From Luteimonas sp. RC10 (GTDB lineage: Bacteria > Pseudomonadota > Gammaproteobacteria > Xanthomonadales > Xanthomonadaceae): a stretch of 64,000 bases of DNA. The DNA is taken from positions 599,634-663,633 of the forward strand of contig NZ_JACHYJ010000001.1 in NCBI RefSeq assembly GCF_014192745.1, in the 5' to 3' direction. The position numbers and the translations under genes are program-made. Positions 36,426 to 45,586 of the stretch are shown here, piece by piece. Positions within the stretch are counted from its first letter, which is position 1; every line of letters begins with the position of its first letter. The notes under the pieces were generated by a model. It worked only from the letters and a program-made list of their open reading frames with translations, did no database searches and was not told the DNA's origin.

Positions 36426-37199
36426 GTGGACGCGCTGTTTCCCGAACTGATCTGGCTGGTGTGCATCGGCTTCATGGCCGGGCTGGTGGATGCGGCGGTC
36501 GGCGGCGGCGGCCTGGTCCAGCTGCCGGGCCTGTTCACCGCGCTGCCCCAGTACGCCCCGGCGGCGTTGCTGGGCACCAACAAGTTCAGTTCGATCTTCG
36601 GCACCGCGGCGGCGGGCTGGCGCTACGCGCGCAATGTGCGCTTCCCCTGGATGCCCGTGTTGTGCGCCTCGGCGACCGCGTTCGTCTTCGCCTTCGCCGG
36701 CGCCACCGCGGTCAGCCTGCTGCCCCGCGATGCGGTCCGGCCGCTGATTCTGGTGTTGCTGGTGGCGATGCTGGCCTACACCCTGGTCAAGAAGGACTTC
36801 GGCGCGCTGCACCGTCCGCGCGAGGTCGGCCGCCGCGAGCTGGCGCTGGCGCTGGCGATGGGGGCTGCGATCGGCTTCTACGACGGCCTGTTCGGGCCGG
36901 GCACCGGCAGCTTCCTGATCTTCCTGTTCATCCGCTTCTTCGGGCTGGATTTCCTGCGCGCGACCGCCGCTTCGAAGATCGTCAACTTGGCGACGAACCT
37001 GGCGGCACTGTCGTTCTTCGTGCCCTCGGGCCACGTGCTGCTGGCCTTCGCGGTGCCGATGGCCATCGCCAATGTCGGCGGGTCGGTGGTCGGCACGCGA
37101 CTGGCGCTGCGCGGCGGTACGCCGCTGATCCGCAAGCTGTTCGTCGCGCTGGTGGTGGTGCTGATCGCGAAGATGACCTGGGACACCTTCGCGTCCTGA
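36426..37199 (+). CDS. TSUP (TauE/SafE) family permease
   Basis: 257 residues from a GTG at 36426; seven to eight membrane helices. Family signatures: [33 protein letters not shown] and [16 protein letters not shown]. Relatives export sulfite, sulfoacetate or other anions; this short YfcA-like group has no fixed substrate. Divergent from argS (the starts are about 100 nt apart) and convergent with folE. No sulfur-metabolism gene is adjacent. Confidence 0.88.
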   Translation: MDALFPELIWLVCIGFMAGLVDAAVGGGGLVQLPGLFTALPQYAPAALLGTNKFSSIFGTAAAGWRYARNVRFPWMPVLCASATAFVFAFAGATAVSLLPRDAVRPLILVLLVAMLAYTLVKKDFGALHRPREVGRRELALALAMGAAIGFYDGLFGPGTGSFLIFLFIRFFGLDFLRATAASKIVNLATNLAALSFFVPSGHVLLAFAVPMAIANVGGSVVGTRLALRGGTPLIRKLFVALVVVLIAKMTWDTFAS

Positions 37200-37208
37200 C
37201 GGCGCGCG

Positions 37209-37817
37209 TCAGCGCCGGCCGCCGCCGACCTCGATGAACTGCAGGAATTCGGCCCGCGTGCGCGCATCGTCGCGGAAGCTGCCGAGCATCGTCGAGGTGA
37301 TCATGCTGACCCCGCGCTTGTGCACGCCGCGCGTGGTCATGCACTCATGCGCACCTTCGACCACCACGCCCACGCCCAGCGGCGCGAGCGCGCGCTGGAT
37401 GCAGCCGGCGATCTGTGCGGTCATCTTCTCCTGCACCTGGAACCGCTTGGCGTAGGCTTCGACGACGCGCGCGAGCTTGCTGATGCCGACCACGCGCCCG
37501 GACGGCAGATAACCGACATGCACCTTGCCGATGATCGGTGCCATGTGGTGTTCGCAATGGCTTTCGTACTCGATGTCGCGCAGCACGATCATCTCGTCGT
37601 AGCCGGCGACCTCCTCGAACGTGCGCGCCAGATAGGCGTCGGCGTCGATCGCGTAACCGCTGAACCATTCGCCGTAGGCGTCGGCGACGCGGCGGGGCGT
37701 ATCGAGCAGGCCTTCGCGGCCCGGGTCCTCGCCGGCCCAGCGCAGCAGCGTGCGGACGGCGGCCTCGGCCTCGGCGCGGGGGACGCCGTTGCGGGCATCG
37801 TCGTGGGAAGCGCTCAT
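37209..37817 (-). CDS. folE: GTP cyclohydrolase I
   Basis: 202 residues. FolE core with zinc ligands in [23 protein letters not shown] (Cys and His), [20 protein letters not shown], and [18 protein letters not shown] containing the second Cys and active-site residues. Opens GTP to 7,8-dihydroneopterin triphosphate, the first step of tetrahydrofolate synthesis. Starts [11 protein letters not shown]; monocistronic as far as visible. Confidence 0.95.
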   Translation of the reverse strand: MSASHDDARNGVPRAEAEAAVRTLLRWAGEDPGREGLLDTPRRVADAYGEWFSGYAIDADAYLARTFEEVAGYDEMIVLRDIEYESHCEHHMAPIIGKVHVGYLPSGRVVGISKLARVVEAYAKRFQVQEKMTAQIAGCIQRALAPLGVGVVVEGAHECMTTRGVHKRGVSMITSTMLGSFRDDARTRAEFLQFIEVGGGRR

Positions 37818-37877
37818 CGCGACTCTCGCGGAAAAGACGCTATGGTAGCGCGGCGCCGTTCAGCGCCCCAGCGCGGG

Positions 37878-38255
37878 TCAGGCGTTGCGATCGGCGCGCC
37901 GGGCTGCGTCTTGCCTGGAGGCGGCGTCCATCGCGCAGTGCTGCCAAGCCGCTTCGACCGCGCCGCGCGCTTCCACCCAGCCCAGCCGCGAGGCGCCGCG
38001 GGTCGCGTTCCAGTCGCGCTCGAGTTGGGCTGCGATCGTCTCGAAATCCTCGCCCGGGTGGCGACGCCAGCTGCGCAGGCCGAGCCGATAGGCCGGTGCG
38101 TAATCCTCCCAAGTCCGGCCCACCGAGTAGTACGACGCCTGTTGCAGCGCGGCCGCAAAGCGCTTGAGCAGGGCGTCGTCGGTATCGACTGCCGTCGACG
38201 CGTCGCGGACGGGATCGGGCGCTGGATGGGCAACGAGGGCGGGGTCGGGCTTCAT
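37878..38255 (-). CDS. Conserved hypothetical protein
   Basis: 125 residues from ATG 38255. A disordered Pro/Asp N-terminus precedes two similar helical segments, LKRFAAALQQASYYSVGRTW / DYAPAYRLGLRSWRRHPGED and TIAAQLERDWNATRGASRLGW / VEARGAVEAAWQHCAMDA. The paired W-x-DYxPAYR and W-x-EARGAVEAAW blocks suggest a helical repeat like those in small stress-associated proteins. No signal peptide. Upstream of folE on the same strand, 60 nt away. Function unknown. Confidence 0.7.
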   Translation of the reverse strand: MKPDPALVAHPAPDPVRDASTAVDTDDALLKRFAAALQQASYYSVGRTWEDYAPAYRLGLRSWRRHPGEDFETIAAQLERDWNATRGASRLGWVEARGAVEAAWQHCAMDAASRQDAARRADRNA

Positions 38256-38531
38256 TCGCGTCTTCTTCCGGAAGGCCGGAGTTGGGCCGGGGCAGGTAGG
38301 GAGGAGCGTTGGCCGCACCCTATGCCCGGGCCCGTACGACAGCAGTGAAGCTCAGTGCCCAGCCACGGAATGCGTGCAGCCTGCGTTCAGCCCAAATCGG
38401 TGTGAAGGTCGGCCCTTGAAAAAACTGCAGGCCTGCCGGGCCCCGGGCGGGCGGGGTGGCATGACATTTCGCAGGGGCGCGGCATCGGGCGGCACCGCAG
38501 AATGCACGTCCGACCACCAGGAGTTCCGCCC
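38256..38531. other. Intergenic region before the DUF885 gene
   Basis: 276 nt between divergent genes. The run TTGAAAAAAC near 38417 and GC-rich blocks are present, but I could not pick a confident promoter pair or operator. Confidence 0.4.
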
Positions 38532-40400
38532 ATGCGCGCCATTGCCGCCGGTTCCACGCTGGCTCTCGCCCTGGCCCTCGCCGCCTGCGCTCCGTCTGCG
38601 CCCGCGTCGTCCAGCACTGCGGGGACCGATGCCGCCAGCGGGCAGGCCGCCCAGGATGAATCAGCGCGGCTCAATGCTTGGTTCGAGACCCAGTACGAGG
38701 CTCTGCTGCAGACCAGCCCGACCCAGTTGACCTTCCTGGGCCGCAAGGACCAGAACGACCGGCTCGACGACATGTCCGAGCAGGCCAGCCGCGACCGTCT
38801 GGCTTGGTTAAAGGCCTCGGTCGATGAGATGGAGGCGCAGTTCGACTACGACGCGCTCGATGCCGAGACCAAACTGTCGTGGGATCTGTGGAAGCGCCAG
38901 TACGAGAGCGCGCGTGATGGCATGGCATTCCTCGCCGACGGCTATGTGTTCGACCAGATGAACGGCATGCACAGCGCGTTCCCGACCTTCATGATCAGCA
39001 TCCACAAGGTCGACGACGAACAGAGCTATCAGGCCTATATCGCCCGTCTGAAGGCGGCGCCGGTGATGTTCGACCAGCTGCTCGAGCGCGGCAGCGCCGC
39101 CGCCGCGCAGGGCATCCGTCCGCCGCGGTTCGCCTTCGATGGCGTGATCGACCAGTCGCGCAAGGTCATCGCCGGTGCGCCGTTCGACGACGGCCCCGAC
39201 AGCGCGCTGTGGGCCGATGCCAAGGCCAAGGCCGATGCGCTGGTCGAACAGGGCAAGCTGACCGCCGAGCGTGCCGCGCAGTTCAAGGAAGAAGCCCGCG
39301 TGGCGCTGGTCGAGCAGCTCAAGCCCGCCTACGAGCGGATCATCGCGTGGAGCGAGCAGGAACGGCCCAAAGCATTGGAGAATCCGGCTGGTGTCGGCAC
39401 CACCCATCCCAACGGCGCGGCGTACTACGCCTACCAGCTGCGCGAGAACACCACGACCGCGATGACCGCCGACGAGGTCCATCAACTGGGCCTGGACGAG
39501 GTCGCGCGCATTCGCGGCGAGATGGAGGCGCTCAAGACGCGCGTCGGCTTCGACGGCGACCTGCAGGCGTTCTTCGCGTTCCTCGACACCGACAAGCGCT
39601 TCAAGTATCCCGATACCGATGCCGGCCGCCAGGCCTACATCGATGATGCGACCGCCGCGATCGACAACATCCGCCAGCACCTGCCCGAGTACTTCGGCCT
39701 GCTGCCCAAGGCCGGTCTGGAGGTGCGCCGCGTGGAGGCGTTCCGCGAGCAGCCCGGCGCTGCGCAGCACTACTACCCCGGCACGCCCGACGGCTCGCGG
39801 CCGGGCATCTACTACGCGCACCTGTCGGACATGAACGCGATGCCCAAGACCGAACTGGAGGTCATCGCCTATCACGAGGGTCTGCCGGGCCATCACATGC
39901 AGATCTCGATCGCCCAGGAACTGCAGGGCGTGCCGACGTTCCGCACCCAGCAGTTCCACACCGCCTACACCGAGGGCTGGGGCCTGTACTCGGAGTGGCT
40001 GGCCAAGGAAATGCCGGGCACTTACCAGGACCCGTACTCGGAGTACGGCCGGCTGATGTCGGAGATGTGGCGCGCGATCCGGCTCGTCGTCGACACCGGC
40101 ATGCATGCCAAGGGCTGGACCGAGCAGCAGGCGGTCGATTACTTCCGCCAGAACAGCTCGATCCCGCAGGCGGCGATCGAGTCGGAGATCCGCCGCTACC
40201 TGATCATGCCCGGCCAGGCCACCGCCTATAAGGTCGGCATGATCCGCATCCAGGCCCTGCGCCGGAAGGCGGAGACCGAACTGGGCGACCGCTTCGACAT
40301 CCGCGGCTTCCACGACACTGTGCTCGGCGGCGGCGCACTGCCACTGGACCTGCTCGAACAGCGCGTGGACCGCTGGATCGCCGAAAAGAAGGCCGGCTGA
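38532..40400 (+). CDS. DUF885 family zinc-dependent carboxypeptidase-like lipoprotein
   Basis: 622 residues. Lipoprotein signal (TLALALALAACAPS). Long helical DUF885 body with the metal site HEGLPGHHMQIS (HExxHH-type) near 455 and the third ligand Glu in TAYTEGWGLYSEWL, plus RRYLIMPGQATAYKVG near the C-terminus. Related to M32-like carboxypeptidases; many Xanthomonadaceae have several exported copies. Probably trims peptides in the periplasm. AGGAG precedes the ATG. Followed by a cluster of palindromic repeats. Confidence 0.88.
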   Translation: MRAIAAGSTLALALALAACAPSAPASSSTAGTDAASGQAAQDESARLNAWFETQYEALLQTSPTQLTFLGRKDQNDRLDDMSEQASRDRLAWLKASVDEMEAQFDYDALDAETKLSWDLWKRQYESARDGMAFLADGYVFDQMNGMHSAFPTFMISIHKVDDEQSYQAYIARLKAAPVMFDQLLERGSAAAAQGIRPPRFAFDGVIDQSRKVIAGAPFDDGPDSALWADAKAKADALVEQGKLTAERAAQFKEEARVALVEQLKPAYERIIAWSEQERPKALENPAGVGTTHPNGAAYYAYQLRENTTTAMTADEVHQLGLDEVARIRGEMEALKTRVGFDGDLQAFFAFLDTDKRFKYPDTDAGRQAYIDDATAAIDNIRQHLPEYFGLLPKAGLEVRRVEAFREQPGAAQHYYPGTPDGSRPGIYYAHLSDMNAMPKTELEVIAYHEGLPGHHMQISIAQELQGVPTFRTQQFHTAYTEGWGLYSEWLAKEMPGTYQDPYSEYGRLMSEMWRAIRLVVDTGMHAKGWTEQQAVDYFRQNSSIPQAAIESEIRRYLIMPGQATAYKVGMIRIQALRRKAETELGDRFDIRGFHDTVLGGGALPLDLLEQRVDRWIAEKKAG

Positions 40401-40447
40401 GCCGGCACCGGCGTCGGGGTCCGCCCCCGGAAGGTGCCGTTTCCAGA

Positions 40448-40640
40448 TCACACCTCCCCCGCCCGCGGGGGCGGTCGCCACGCGCAGCGCGGCGGGTGGG
40501 GGACGGGCCGTCGCGGGAAAGCGCCCCCACCCAACCCTCCCCCGCGATGCGGGGGAGGGAGCCAAGCGGCGCGACCCGCGCGCGTAGCGCGGACGGGCCA
40601 CCTCCTCCGCAGCGCGGGGGAGGTCGGCGCCGCAGGCGCC
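40448..40640. repeat. Cluster of GC-rich palindromic repeats (REP/BIME-like)
   Basis: Three related hairpins in about 180 nt: 40453-40476 (one mismatch), 40535-40559 (perfect 11-bp CCCTCCCCCGC / GCGGGGGAGGG) and 40600-40624 (one G-T pair), plus GGCGCC-GCA-GGCGCC at 40626-40640. Spacers carry related CGGGCCG and GGTGGGGG strings. Lies between a stop and a convergent stop, where such elements usually occur. It accounts for most of the 301-nt gap. Confidence 0.75.
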
Positions 40641-40701
40641 GGGTGGGGGGCAAACGCCAGATGATGGTGTTATCAAAATCCCGACGTGTGCGGGTGACGC
40701 C

Positions 40702-42084
40702 TTACCCCATCGCCGCCAGCACCGCCGCCGCGAACGCCGCGACATCGAAGCGCTGTCCGGTCGGATCCTCGCCGCGGCGCACCAGCACCAGGTCGCGTGA
40801 GGGCACCACGACCACGTACTGGCCTCGATTGCCGAACGCGGCGAACGCATCGTCCGGCACACCCGGTGAGCGTTGCAGCAACCACAGCGTCGCCCCGTAG
40901 CCGAAGTCCCCCTCGGGCTGGGGGCCGGACGGCGTCGTCGCCTGCCGCACCCAGCCTTCGGGCAGCAAGCGGCGTCCGTCGGCCACGCCGTCGTTCTTGA
41001 GCAGCAGGCCGAAGCGGGCGAGGTCGCGTGCGGTCGACCAGACTTGGCTCGACAGCACATAGCCGCCCTGCCAGTCGGTTTCGGCGAAGGTGCGCGTCAT
41101 GCCCACGGGCCAGAACAGATCGGTGTAAGGACGCGACAACGCGCGTGCGTCGTCGCCGGTCGCCGCGCGCAGCGCATGCACCGCCAGCACGCTGTCGTTG
41201 TTGGCGTAGCGGAACCGCGTGCCCGGCAATGCAGCCAGCGGCCAGCCGGGCGCGGCCTCCGTGACGGTCGCACCGCCGAAGTACAGTGCATCGGTGCGAT
41301 TGCCGGCGGTGTCGCTGTGCAGGCCGCTGGCCATGCGCAGCAGTTGATCGACGGTGATCGCCGCGCGCGGGTCGCCGGGGCGCTGCCATTCGGGCACCGG
41401 GGCCGGGCGCGCCGGATCGAGCGTGCCTTGGGCCGCAGCGACGCCGACCAGCGCGCCGGCCAGGCTCTTGGCGATCGACCACGTGCGCTGTGGCACGTGC
41501 GGGCCAAAGCCGTCGCGGTAGCGCTCGGCGACGATGCGCCCGCCCTGCACCACGACGACCGCGGTGGTGACGTGCCCCTCGCCGAACGCGGTGGCCTCGA
41601 ATGCGCCATCGAGCGCGGCCGCCAGCGCGCGGTCGTCGCCGCGCAGCGGCGCAGTCGCGTCGCGCTCCCCCAGCGGCCAGGGCCGGGTGTCGAGGTCCGG
41701 CGCGGCGGCATCGAAGCGGGGCAGCGTCGCCACCGCAGTGACGTCGGCGCCGATCGGCAGCTGCGCGCAGCCCAGGTTGGGGCGCCAGGCGGCGATGCGC
41801 GGTGGCAGGGCCGGGTCGAACGCGACCGAGACCGTGTGCGCGTCGCGGTCGACCACGGCGGTCAGCGCATCCACCTGCGCCTGGTACTCGGGATAGATCC
41901 CGCGCAGCTCGACCGCGTCCACCTGCGCCGGCGAGCGGCCACCGCCCAGGTGCGCACTGCACAGCGTCAGCGCTTTGTAGCCCGCCGCGACCGCGCGCGC
42001 ATGCGCCTCGGGCGACGCCGGGGGCACGGTCTGGGCGAACGCGGGTGCAGCGACGAGCAGGAGCAGCGGCAACAGAGTGCGCAT
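40702..42084 (-). CDS. Beta-lactamase family serine hydrolase (class C/esterase-like), exported
   Basis: 460 residues with signal peptide (RTLLPLLLLVAAPAFAQ). A 100-residue N-terminal part precedes the beta-lactamase fold: SxxK in RTWSIAKSLAGALVG, YxN in FRYANNDSVLAVHAL, and a C-terminal GNRGQYVVVVP strand in the place of KTG. Such proteins are mostly esterases, peptidases or D-amino-acid hydrolases rather than antibiotic-degrading enzymes; a resistance role cannot be claimed. Conserved Asn/Gly around YFGG and WSTARDLARFGLLL fit the family. Divergent from the Rrf2 regulator. Confidence 0.87.
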   Translation of the reverse strand: MRTLLPLLLLVAAPAFAQTVPPASPEAHARAVAAGYKALTLCSAHLGGGRSPAQVDAVELRGIYPEYQAQVDALTAVVDRDAHTVSVAFDPALPPRIAAWRPNLGCAQLPIGADVTAVATLPRFDAAAPDLDTRPWPLGERDATAPLRGDDRALAAALDGAFEATAFGEGHVTTAVVVVQGGRIVAERYRDGFGPHVPQRTWSIAKSLAGALVGVAAAQGTLDPARPAPVPEWQRPGDPRAAITVDQLLRMASGLHSDTAGNRTDALYFGGATVTEAAPGWPLAALPGTRFRYANNDSVLAVHALRAATGDDARALSRPYTDLFWPVGMTRTFAETDWQGGYVLSSQVWSTARDLARFGLLLKNDGVADGRRLLPEGWVRQATTPSGPQPEGDFGYGATLWLLQRSPGVPDDAFAAFGNRGQYVVVVPSRDLVLVRRGEDPTGQRFDVAAFAAAVLAAMG

Positions 42085-42143
42085 CGAAAGGTCCCAGCGG
42101 GCAATGACCGCAGTCTAGGCGGAGCTTGCCGTGCTCGGCATAA

Positions 42144-42162
42144 TGTAATAATTTGAGTTACA
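42144..42162. promoter_or_regulatory. Palindromic operator overlapping the Rrf2 regulator start
   Basis: TGTAATAATTTGAGTTACA: arms TGTAA / TTACA separated by 9 nt, ending at the A of the regulator ATG. It lies in the gap shared with the divergent hydrolase gene, so autoregulation by the Rrf2 protein is the simplest reading. Confidence 0.55.
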
Positions 42163-42623
42163 TGAAACGCGACAGCCGCCTCTCCTCCGTCCTGCACGTG
42201 CTGCTGCACATGGCCCAGCACGACGGCCCGCTGACCTCCGAGACCCTGGCCCGGGCCTTGGGCACGAACCCGGTGGTGGTCCGACGCACACTGGCCAGCC
42301 TGCGCGAGCGCGGCTACGTCGCCTCGGCCAAGGGGCCGGGCGGCGGCTGGACGCTGGGCTGCGACCTGCGCGCAGTGACATTGCTCGATGTGTATCGTGC
42401 GGTTGGCGAACCGACCGTGTTCGCGATGGGCCATCGGCTGGCGCAGCCCGCGTGTCTGGTCGAGCAGGCCGTCAACGAGGCACTCGACCTCGCCTTCCGC
42501 GATGCCGAGGCGCTGCTGATCGCGCGCCTGGGCGAGGTGACCCTGGCCGAGTTGGCCGCGTCATTCGCGCGGCGCATGCCGCATGTCCCCTTTGCCCCCT
42601 GCGAGCGCCCCGACCATGCCTGA
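42162..42623 (+). CDS. Rrf2 family transcriptional regulator
   Basis: 153 residues from ATG 42162. Winged helix with SSVLHVLLHMAQHDGPLTSE, LGTNPVVVRRTLASLRERGYV and the Rrf2 wing AKGPGGGWTLGCDL. One Cys in QPACLVEQAVNEAL and one near the C-terminus, fewer than the three of IscR-type cluster binders, so more like thiol/redox-sensing members (YwnA/CymR-like). Overlaps the following oxidoreductase gene by 8 nt, which it probably controls. Confidence 0.88.
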   Translation: MKRDSRLSSVLHVLLHMAQHDGPLTSETLARALGTNPVVVRRTLASLRERGYVASAKGPGGGWTLGCDLRAVTLLDVYRAVGEPTVFAMGHRLAQPACLVEQAVNEALDLAFRDAEALLIARLGEVTLAELAASFARRMPHVPFAPCERPDHA

Positions 42624-43515
42624 CCCCGCCGCGTCCTTCGACGCCGTTGTCGTCGGCGGCAGCTATGCCGGCCTGTCGGCCGCGATGCAACTCGCCCGCG
42701 CGCGCCAGCGCGTGCTCATCCTCGATGCCGGCCAGCGCCGCAACCGCTTTGCGTCCGCCTCGCACGGCCTGATCGGCCAGGACGGCCGTGCGCCGGACGC
42801 GATCGCCGCCGATGCCCGCGCCCAGGTGCTGGCCTATCCGACCGTCACCTGGCGGCAGGCGACCGCGGTGCGCGCCGATGGCGGCATCGGCCTGTTCGCG
42901 GTCGAGGACGACGCCGGCCAACGGGTGCAGGCGCGCCGGCTGGTGCTGGCGACCGGCGTGATCGACACATTGCCGCCGATCGACGGCCTGCAGGCGCGCT
43001 GGGGTCGCAGCGTGTTCCACTGTCCGTATTGCCACGGCTACGAGCTCGACCGCGGCCGCATCGGCGTCATCGCCATCGGCGAGATCTCGATGCACCACGC
43101 CCTGATGTTGCCCGACTGGGGCGCGGTGACGTGCTTCCTCGACGGCCGCTTCGTGCCTGACGAGAGTCAGCGCGCCGCACTTGCCGCGCGCGGCGTGCGG
43201 ATCGAGCCCGCGCGGATCGCCGCGGTGTCCGGGCATGCGGATGTCGTGCTCGAAGACGGACGGCAGATCGCATGCGACGGCCTGTTCGTCGCCAGCCGCA
43301 CCCACATCGCCAGTCCGCTGGCCGAGCAGCTCGGCTGCGCCTTCGAGGATGGGCCGCTGGGCGCCTTCGTGCGCACCGACGCGATGCAGGCCACTTCGGT
43401 GCCCGGCGTCTTCGCCTGCGGCGACGCCGCGCGCGCCGCGCATAGCGTCGCGCTGGCGATCGGCGACGGCGCGATGGCAGGCGCGGCGGCCCATCGCAGC
43501 CTGCTGTTCGACTGA
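42616..43515 (+). CDS. Thioredoxin-reductase-like FAD-dependent oxidoreductase
   Basis: 299 residues. FAD motif VVVGGSYAGLSAAMQLARA, LVLATGVIDTLP, redox CxxC in SVFHCPYCHGYELDRG, and FACGDAARAAHSVALAIGDG. The NAD(P) GxGxxG is degraded to VIAIGEISMHH, suggesting altered or lost pyridine-nucleotide binding. Resembles the small low-molecular-weight TrxR-like enzymes commonly paired with Rrf2 regulators. Substrate unknown; probably thiol redox homeostasis. Translationally coupled to the regulator by an 8-nt overlap. Confidence 0.87.
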   Translation: MPDPAASFDAVVVGGSYAGLSAAMQLARARQRVLILDAGQRRNRFASASHGLIGQDGRAPDAIAADARAQVLAYPTVTWRQATAVRADGGIGLFAVEDDAGQRVQARRLVLATGVIDTLPPIDGLQARWGRSVFHCPYCHGYELDRGRIGVIAIGEISMHHALMLPDWGAVTCFLDGRFVPDESQRAALAARGVRIEPARIAAVSGHADVVLEDGRQIACDGLFVASRTHIASPLAEQLGCAFEDGPLGAFVRTDAMQATSVPGVFACGDAARAAHSVALAIGDGAMAGAAAHRSLLFD

Positions 43516-43601
43516 ACCGGCCGGCGTGGCGCTTTGCCCGTCCTGCACACACGCGGCATCATGGTGGGCTGGAACCCGCCCACACGACGAGACCCGTGCG
43601 C

Positions 43602-44171
43602 ATGAAGCGATCGAAGACGACGGCCCTGCTGCTGATGGGCGCCGCGCCCCTGCTGTTCACCGCCTGCCAGCGCGAGCAACCAGTGCAGATGCAGGAAGGC
43701 CTGTTCACCTCGGTCGAGCGCTGCACCGAGGCCACCGGCGATGCGTCCAACTGCCGCGTCGCGTTCGAGCAGGCGCGCCAGCAGGCCGCCGACGCCGCGC
43801 CGCAGTACGGCAGCCGCGAAGCCTGCGCGCGCGACTATCCGGCCGAGGACTGCGTGGAGCAGCGCACGACGGCCGGGCACTCGTTCATCGGGCCGATGAT
43901 GGCCGGCTTTTTCCTGTCGCAGATGATGAGCGGCAACCGCGCCGGGCTTGCGCAGCAGCCGGCCGCGGGCCAGGCGCGCGGCGCGGCGGCCGCGCGTCCG
44001 CAGGCCACCCCGGCCTGGCGCAGCAACACCGACGGCTGGCTGCGGCCGTCGGGCGCAACTGCCGCGGGCCGGGCCGGCCTGACGCCGGTCGCCGCCACCC
44101 CGGATCGCGCGATGACCGCGCAGCGCGGCGGCTTCGGCGCCTCGGGACGCGGCCGCAGCAGCGGCGGCTGA
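43602..44171 (+). CDS. DUF1190 (YgiB-like) lipoprotein
   Basis: 189 residues. Lipobox FTAC (TALLLMGAAPLLFTAC). Then FTSVERCTEATGDASNCRVAFEQARQ and REACARDYPAEDCVEQ, two paired-Cys elements typical of DUF1190, a central hydrophobic piece (GPMMAGFFLSQMMSG), and a disordered Ala/Gly/Arg C-terminus. Sits 2 nt before a YgiC-type ATP-grasp gene; this ygiBC-like pairing is widely conserved and points to a common but unknown envelope function. Confidence 0.87.
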   Translation: MKRSKTTALLLMGAAPLLFTACQREQPVQMQEGLFTSVERCTEATGDASNCRVAFEQARQQAADAAPQYGSREACARDYPAEDCVEQRTTAGHSFIGPMMAGFFLSQMMSGNRAGLAQQPAAGQARGAAAARPQATPAWRSNTDGWLRPSGATAAGRAGLTPVAATPDRAMTAQRGGFGASGRGRSSGG

Positions 44172-44173
44172 GC

Positions 44174-45355
44174 ATGCGGCGGATCCCGATCGTCGAGCGC
44201 GGCGACTGGCGCGCGCGCGCTGCCGAGAGCGGTTTCCGCTTCCACACCATCGACGGCGCCCGCTACTGGGACGAACGCGCCTATTACGCGTTCACCCTGC
44301 GTCAGATCGAGGACGACCTCGAGGACCCGAGCGCCGAGCTGCACGCGATGGCGCTCGACCTGGTCGATGAGATCGCCGGCAGCGATGCGCTGATGCAGCG
44401 CCTGGCGATTCCTGCGCCGTTCCGCGACTGGGTCGCCGAGAGCTGGCGCCGCCGCGAGGGCCATCTCTACGGGCGTCTGGACTTCGCCTACGACGGCCAG
44501 GGTCCGGCCAAGCTCTACGAGCTCAACTACGACACCCCGACCTCGCTGTTCGAGGCCGCGTTCTTCCAGTGGCAGTGGCTGGAGGACCAGCGCGAGGCCG
44601 GTCGCCTGCCCGCCGAGGCCGACCAGTTCAATTCGATCCACGAGGCGCTGGTCGAGCGCTTCGGTGTGCTGTCGATGCAACTGCCGCCGCCGCTGCTGTT
44701 CGCCGCCTCGCGCGCTTCCGAGGAAGACCAGGGCACCGTCGACTATCTGCGCGACTGCGCCGCCCAGGCTGGCCTGCATGGCGCGCCGATCGCGATCGAG
44801 GATGTCGGGCTGTCGGACGACGGCCGCTTCACCGACCTCGACGATGGCGTGATCGGCACGCTGTTCAAGCTTTACCCGCTCGAAGACCTGTTCGCCGAGG
44901 ACTTCGGCCGCGCGCTGCCGGGCTCGGGCCTGCGTCTGCTCGAGCCGCCGTGGAAGGCGCTGCTCAGCAACAAGGGCATCCTGCCGCTGCTGTGGGAGCG
45001 CCACCGTGGCCATCCCAACCTGCTGGCCGCACAGTTCGACGATGGCGGCGCGCTGCCGGCCGGCTGGGTGCGCAAGCCGCTGCATTCGCGCGAGGGCGCC
45101 AACGTCGCCATGCACCTGCCCGACGGCCGCTGGCTCGAGAGCGAAGGCCCCTATGCCGGCCCCTGCATCCGTCAGGCCCTGCACCCGTTGCCGCAGTTCG
45201 ACGGCCACTATCCGCTGGTCGGCAGCTGGGTGATCGGCGATGTCGCCTGCGGCATCGGCATCCGCGAGGACGACGGCCCGATCACCCGCGACAGCGCCCG
45301 CTTCGTGCCGCACGCGATCGTCGAGGACGACGCGCAGGCCACGCTCTACGCCTGA
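44174..45355 (+). CDS. Glutathionylspermidine synthase family ATP-grasp protein (YgiC/YjfC-like)
   Basis: 393 residues. Family signatures: FHTIDGARYWDERAYYAF, GRLDFAYDGQGPAKLYELNY, DTPTSLFEAAFFQWQW, WKALLSNKGILPLLWE (ATP-grasp Lys) and GPCIRQALHPLPQFDGHYPL. It is the synthetase half of E. coli GspSA without the amidase half; E. coli YgiC shows ATP hydrolysis but does not make glutathionylspermidine. Probably ligates a peptide-like substrate. Co-transcribed with the DUF1190 lipoprotein upstream. Confidence 0.9.
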   Translation: MRRIPIVERGDWRARAAESGFRFHTIDGARYWDERAYYAFTLRQIEDDLEDPSAELHAMALDLVDEIAGSDALMQRLAIPAPFRDWVAESWRRREGHLYGRLDFAYDGQGPAKLYELNYDTPTSLFEAAFFQWQWLEDQREAGRLPAEADQFNSIHEALVERFGVLSMQLPPPLLFAASRASEEDQGTVDYLRDCAAQAGLHGAPIAIEDVGLSDDGRFTDLDDGVIGTLFKLYPLEDLFAEDFGRALPGSGLRLLEPPWKALLSNKGILPLLWERHRGHPNLLAAQFDDGGALPAGWVRKPLHSREGANVAMHLPDGRWLESEGPYAGPCIRQALHPLPQFDGHYPLVGSWVIGDVACGIGIREDDGPITRDSARFVPHAIVEDDAQATLYA

Positions 45356-45364
45356 GCGCGCGGA

Positions 45365-45568
45365 TCAATCGCAGGGACGATTCCCTGCCTTGCGTGCGCG
45401 GACGCCGAGACGCGCGATGCGCAGCAAGTGCTCGCAGCTCTCCACATCCGCCAGAGAGGCACCGGGCAGATCATGCTGCCTGATGCGCATCGCCGGCCCG
45501 TCCCGCTCGATGTCGGACAGCAGGTCGGTGGCCTGCCGCTTGAGTGCCGTCACGAGTTCGGTGCGCAT
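45365..45568 (-). CDS. Orphan Phd/YefM-type antitoxin
   Basis: 67 residues from ATG 45568. ELVTALKRQATDLLSDIERD, PAMRIRQHDLPGASLADVES and CEHLLRIARLGV follow the Phd/YefM pattern (DNA-binding N-terminus, ITQHGxPxAxLxxxE-like strand, helical tail). Antitoxins of this group bind their own operator; the inverted repeat at 45587-45601 lies 18 nt upstream. No toxin ORF (Doc, RelE or PIN) is adjacent on this strand: downstream is the convergent YgiC-like gene and upstream the ClbS/DfsB gene. It may be a remnant or act in trans. Confidence 0.7.
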   Translation of the reverse strand: MRTELVTALKRQATDLLSDIERDGPAMRIRQHDLPGASLADVESCEHLLRIARLGVRARKAGNRPCD

Positions 45569-45586
45569 GAAAGTGAACTGAAGTAC

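Noticed and set aside
40496..40900. Open frame running out of the palindromic repeats (starts MGDGPSRESAPTQPSP)
   Set aside because: Its first part is the repeat itself and the rest lies antisense to the beta-lactamase-like gene.
40702..42084. Antibiotic resistance reading of the beta-lactamase-fold gene
   Set aside because: SxxK and YxN are shared by many esterases and peptidases, the KTG triad is not canonical, and there is no AmpR-type context.
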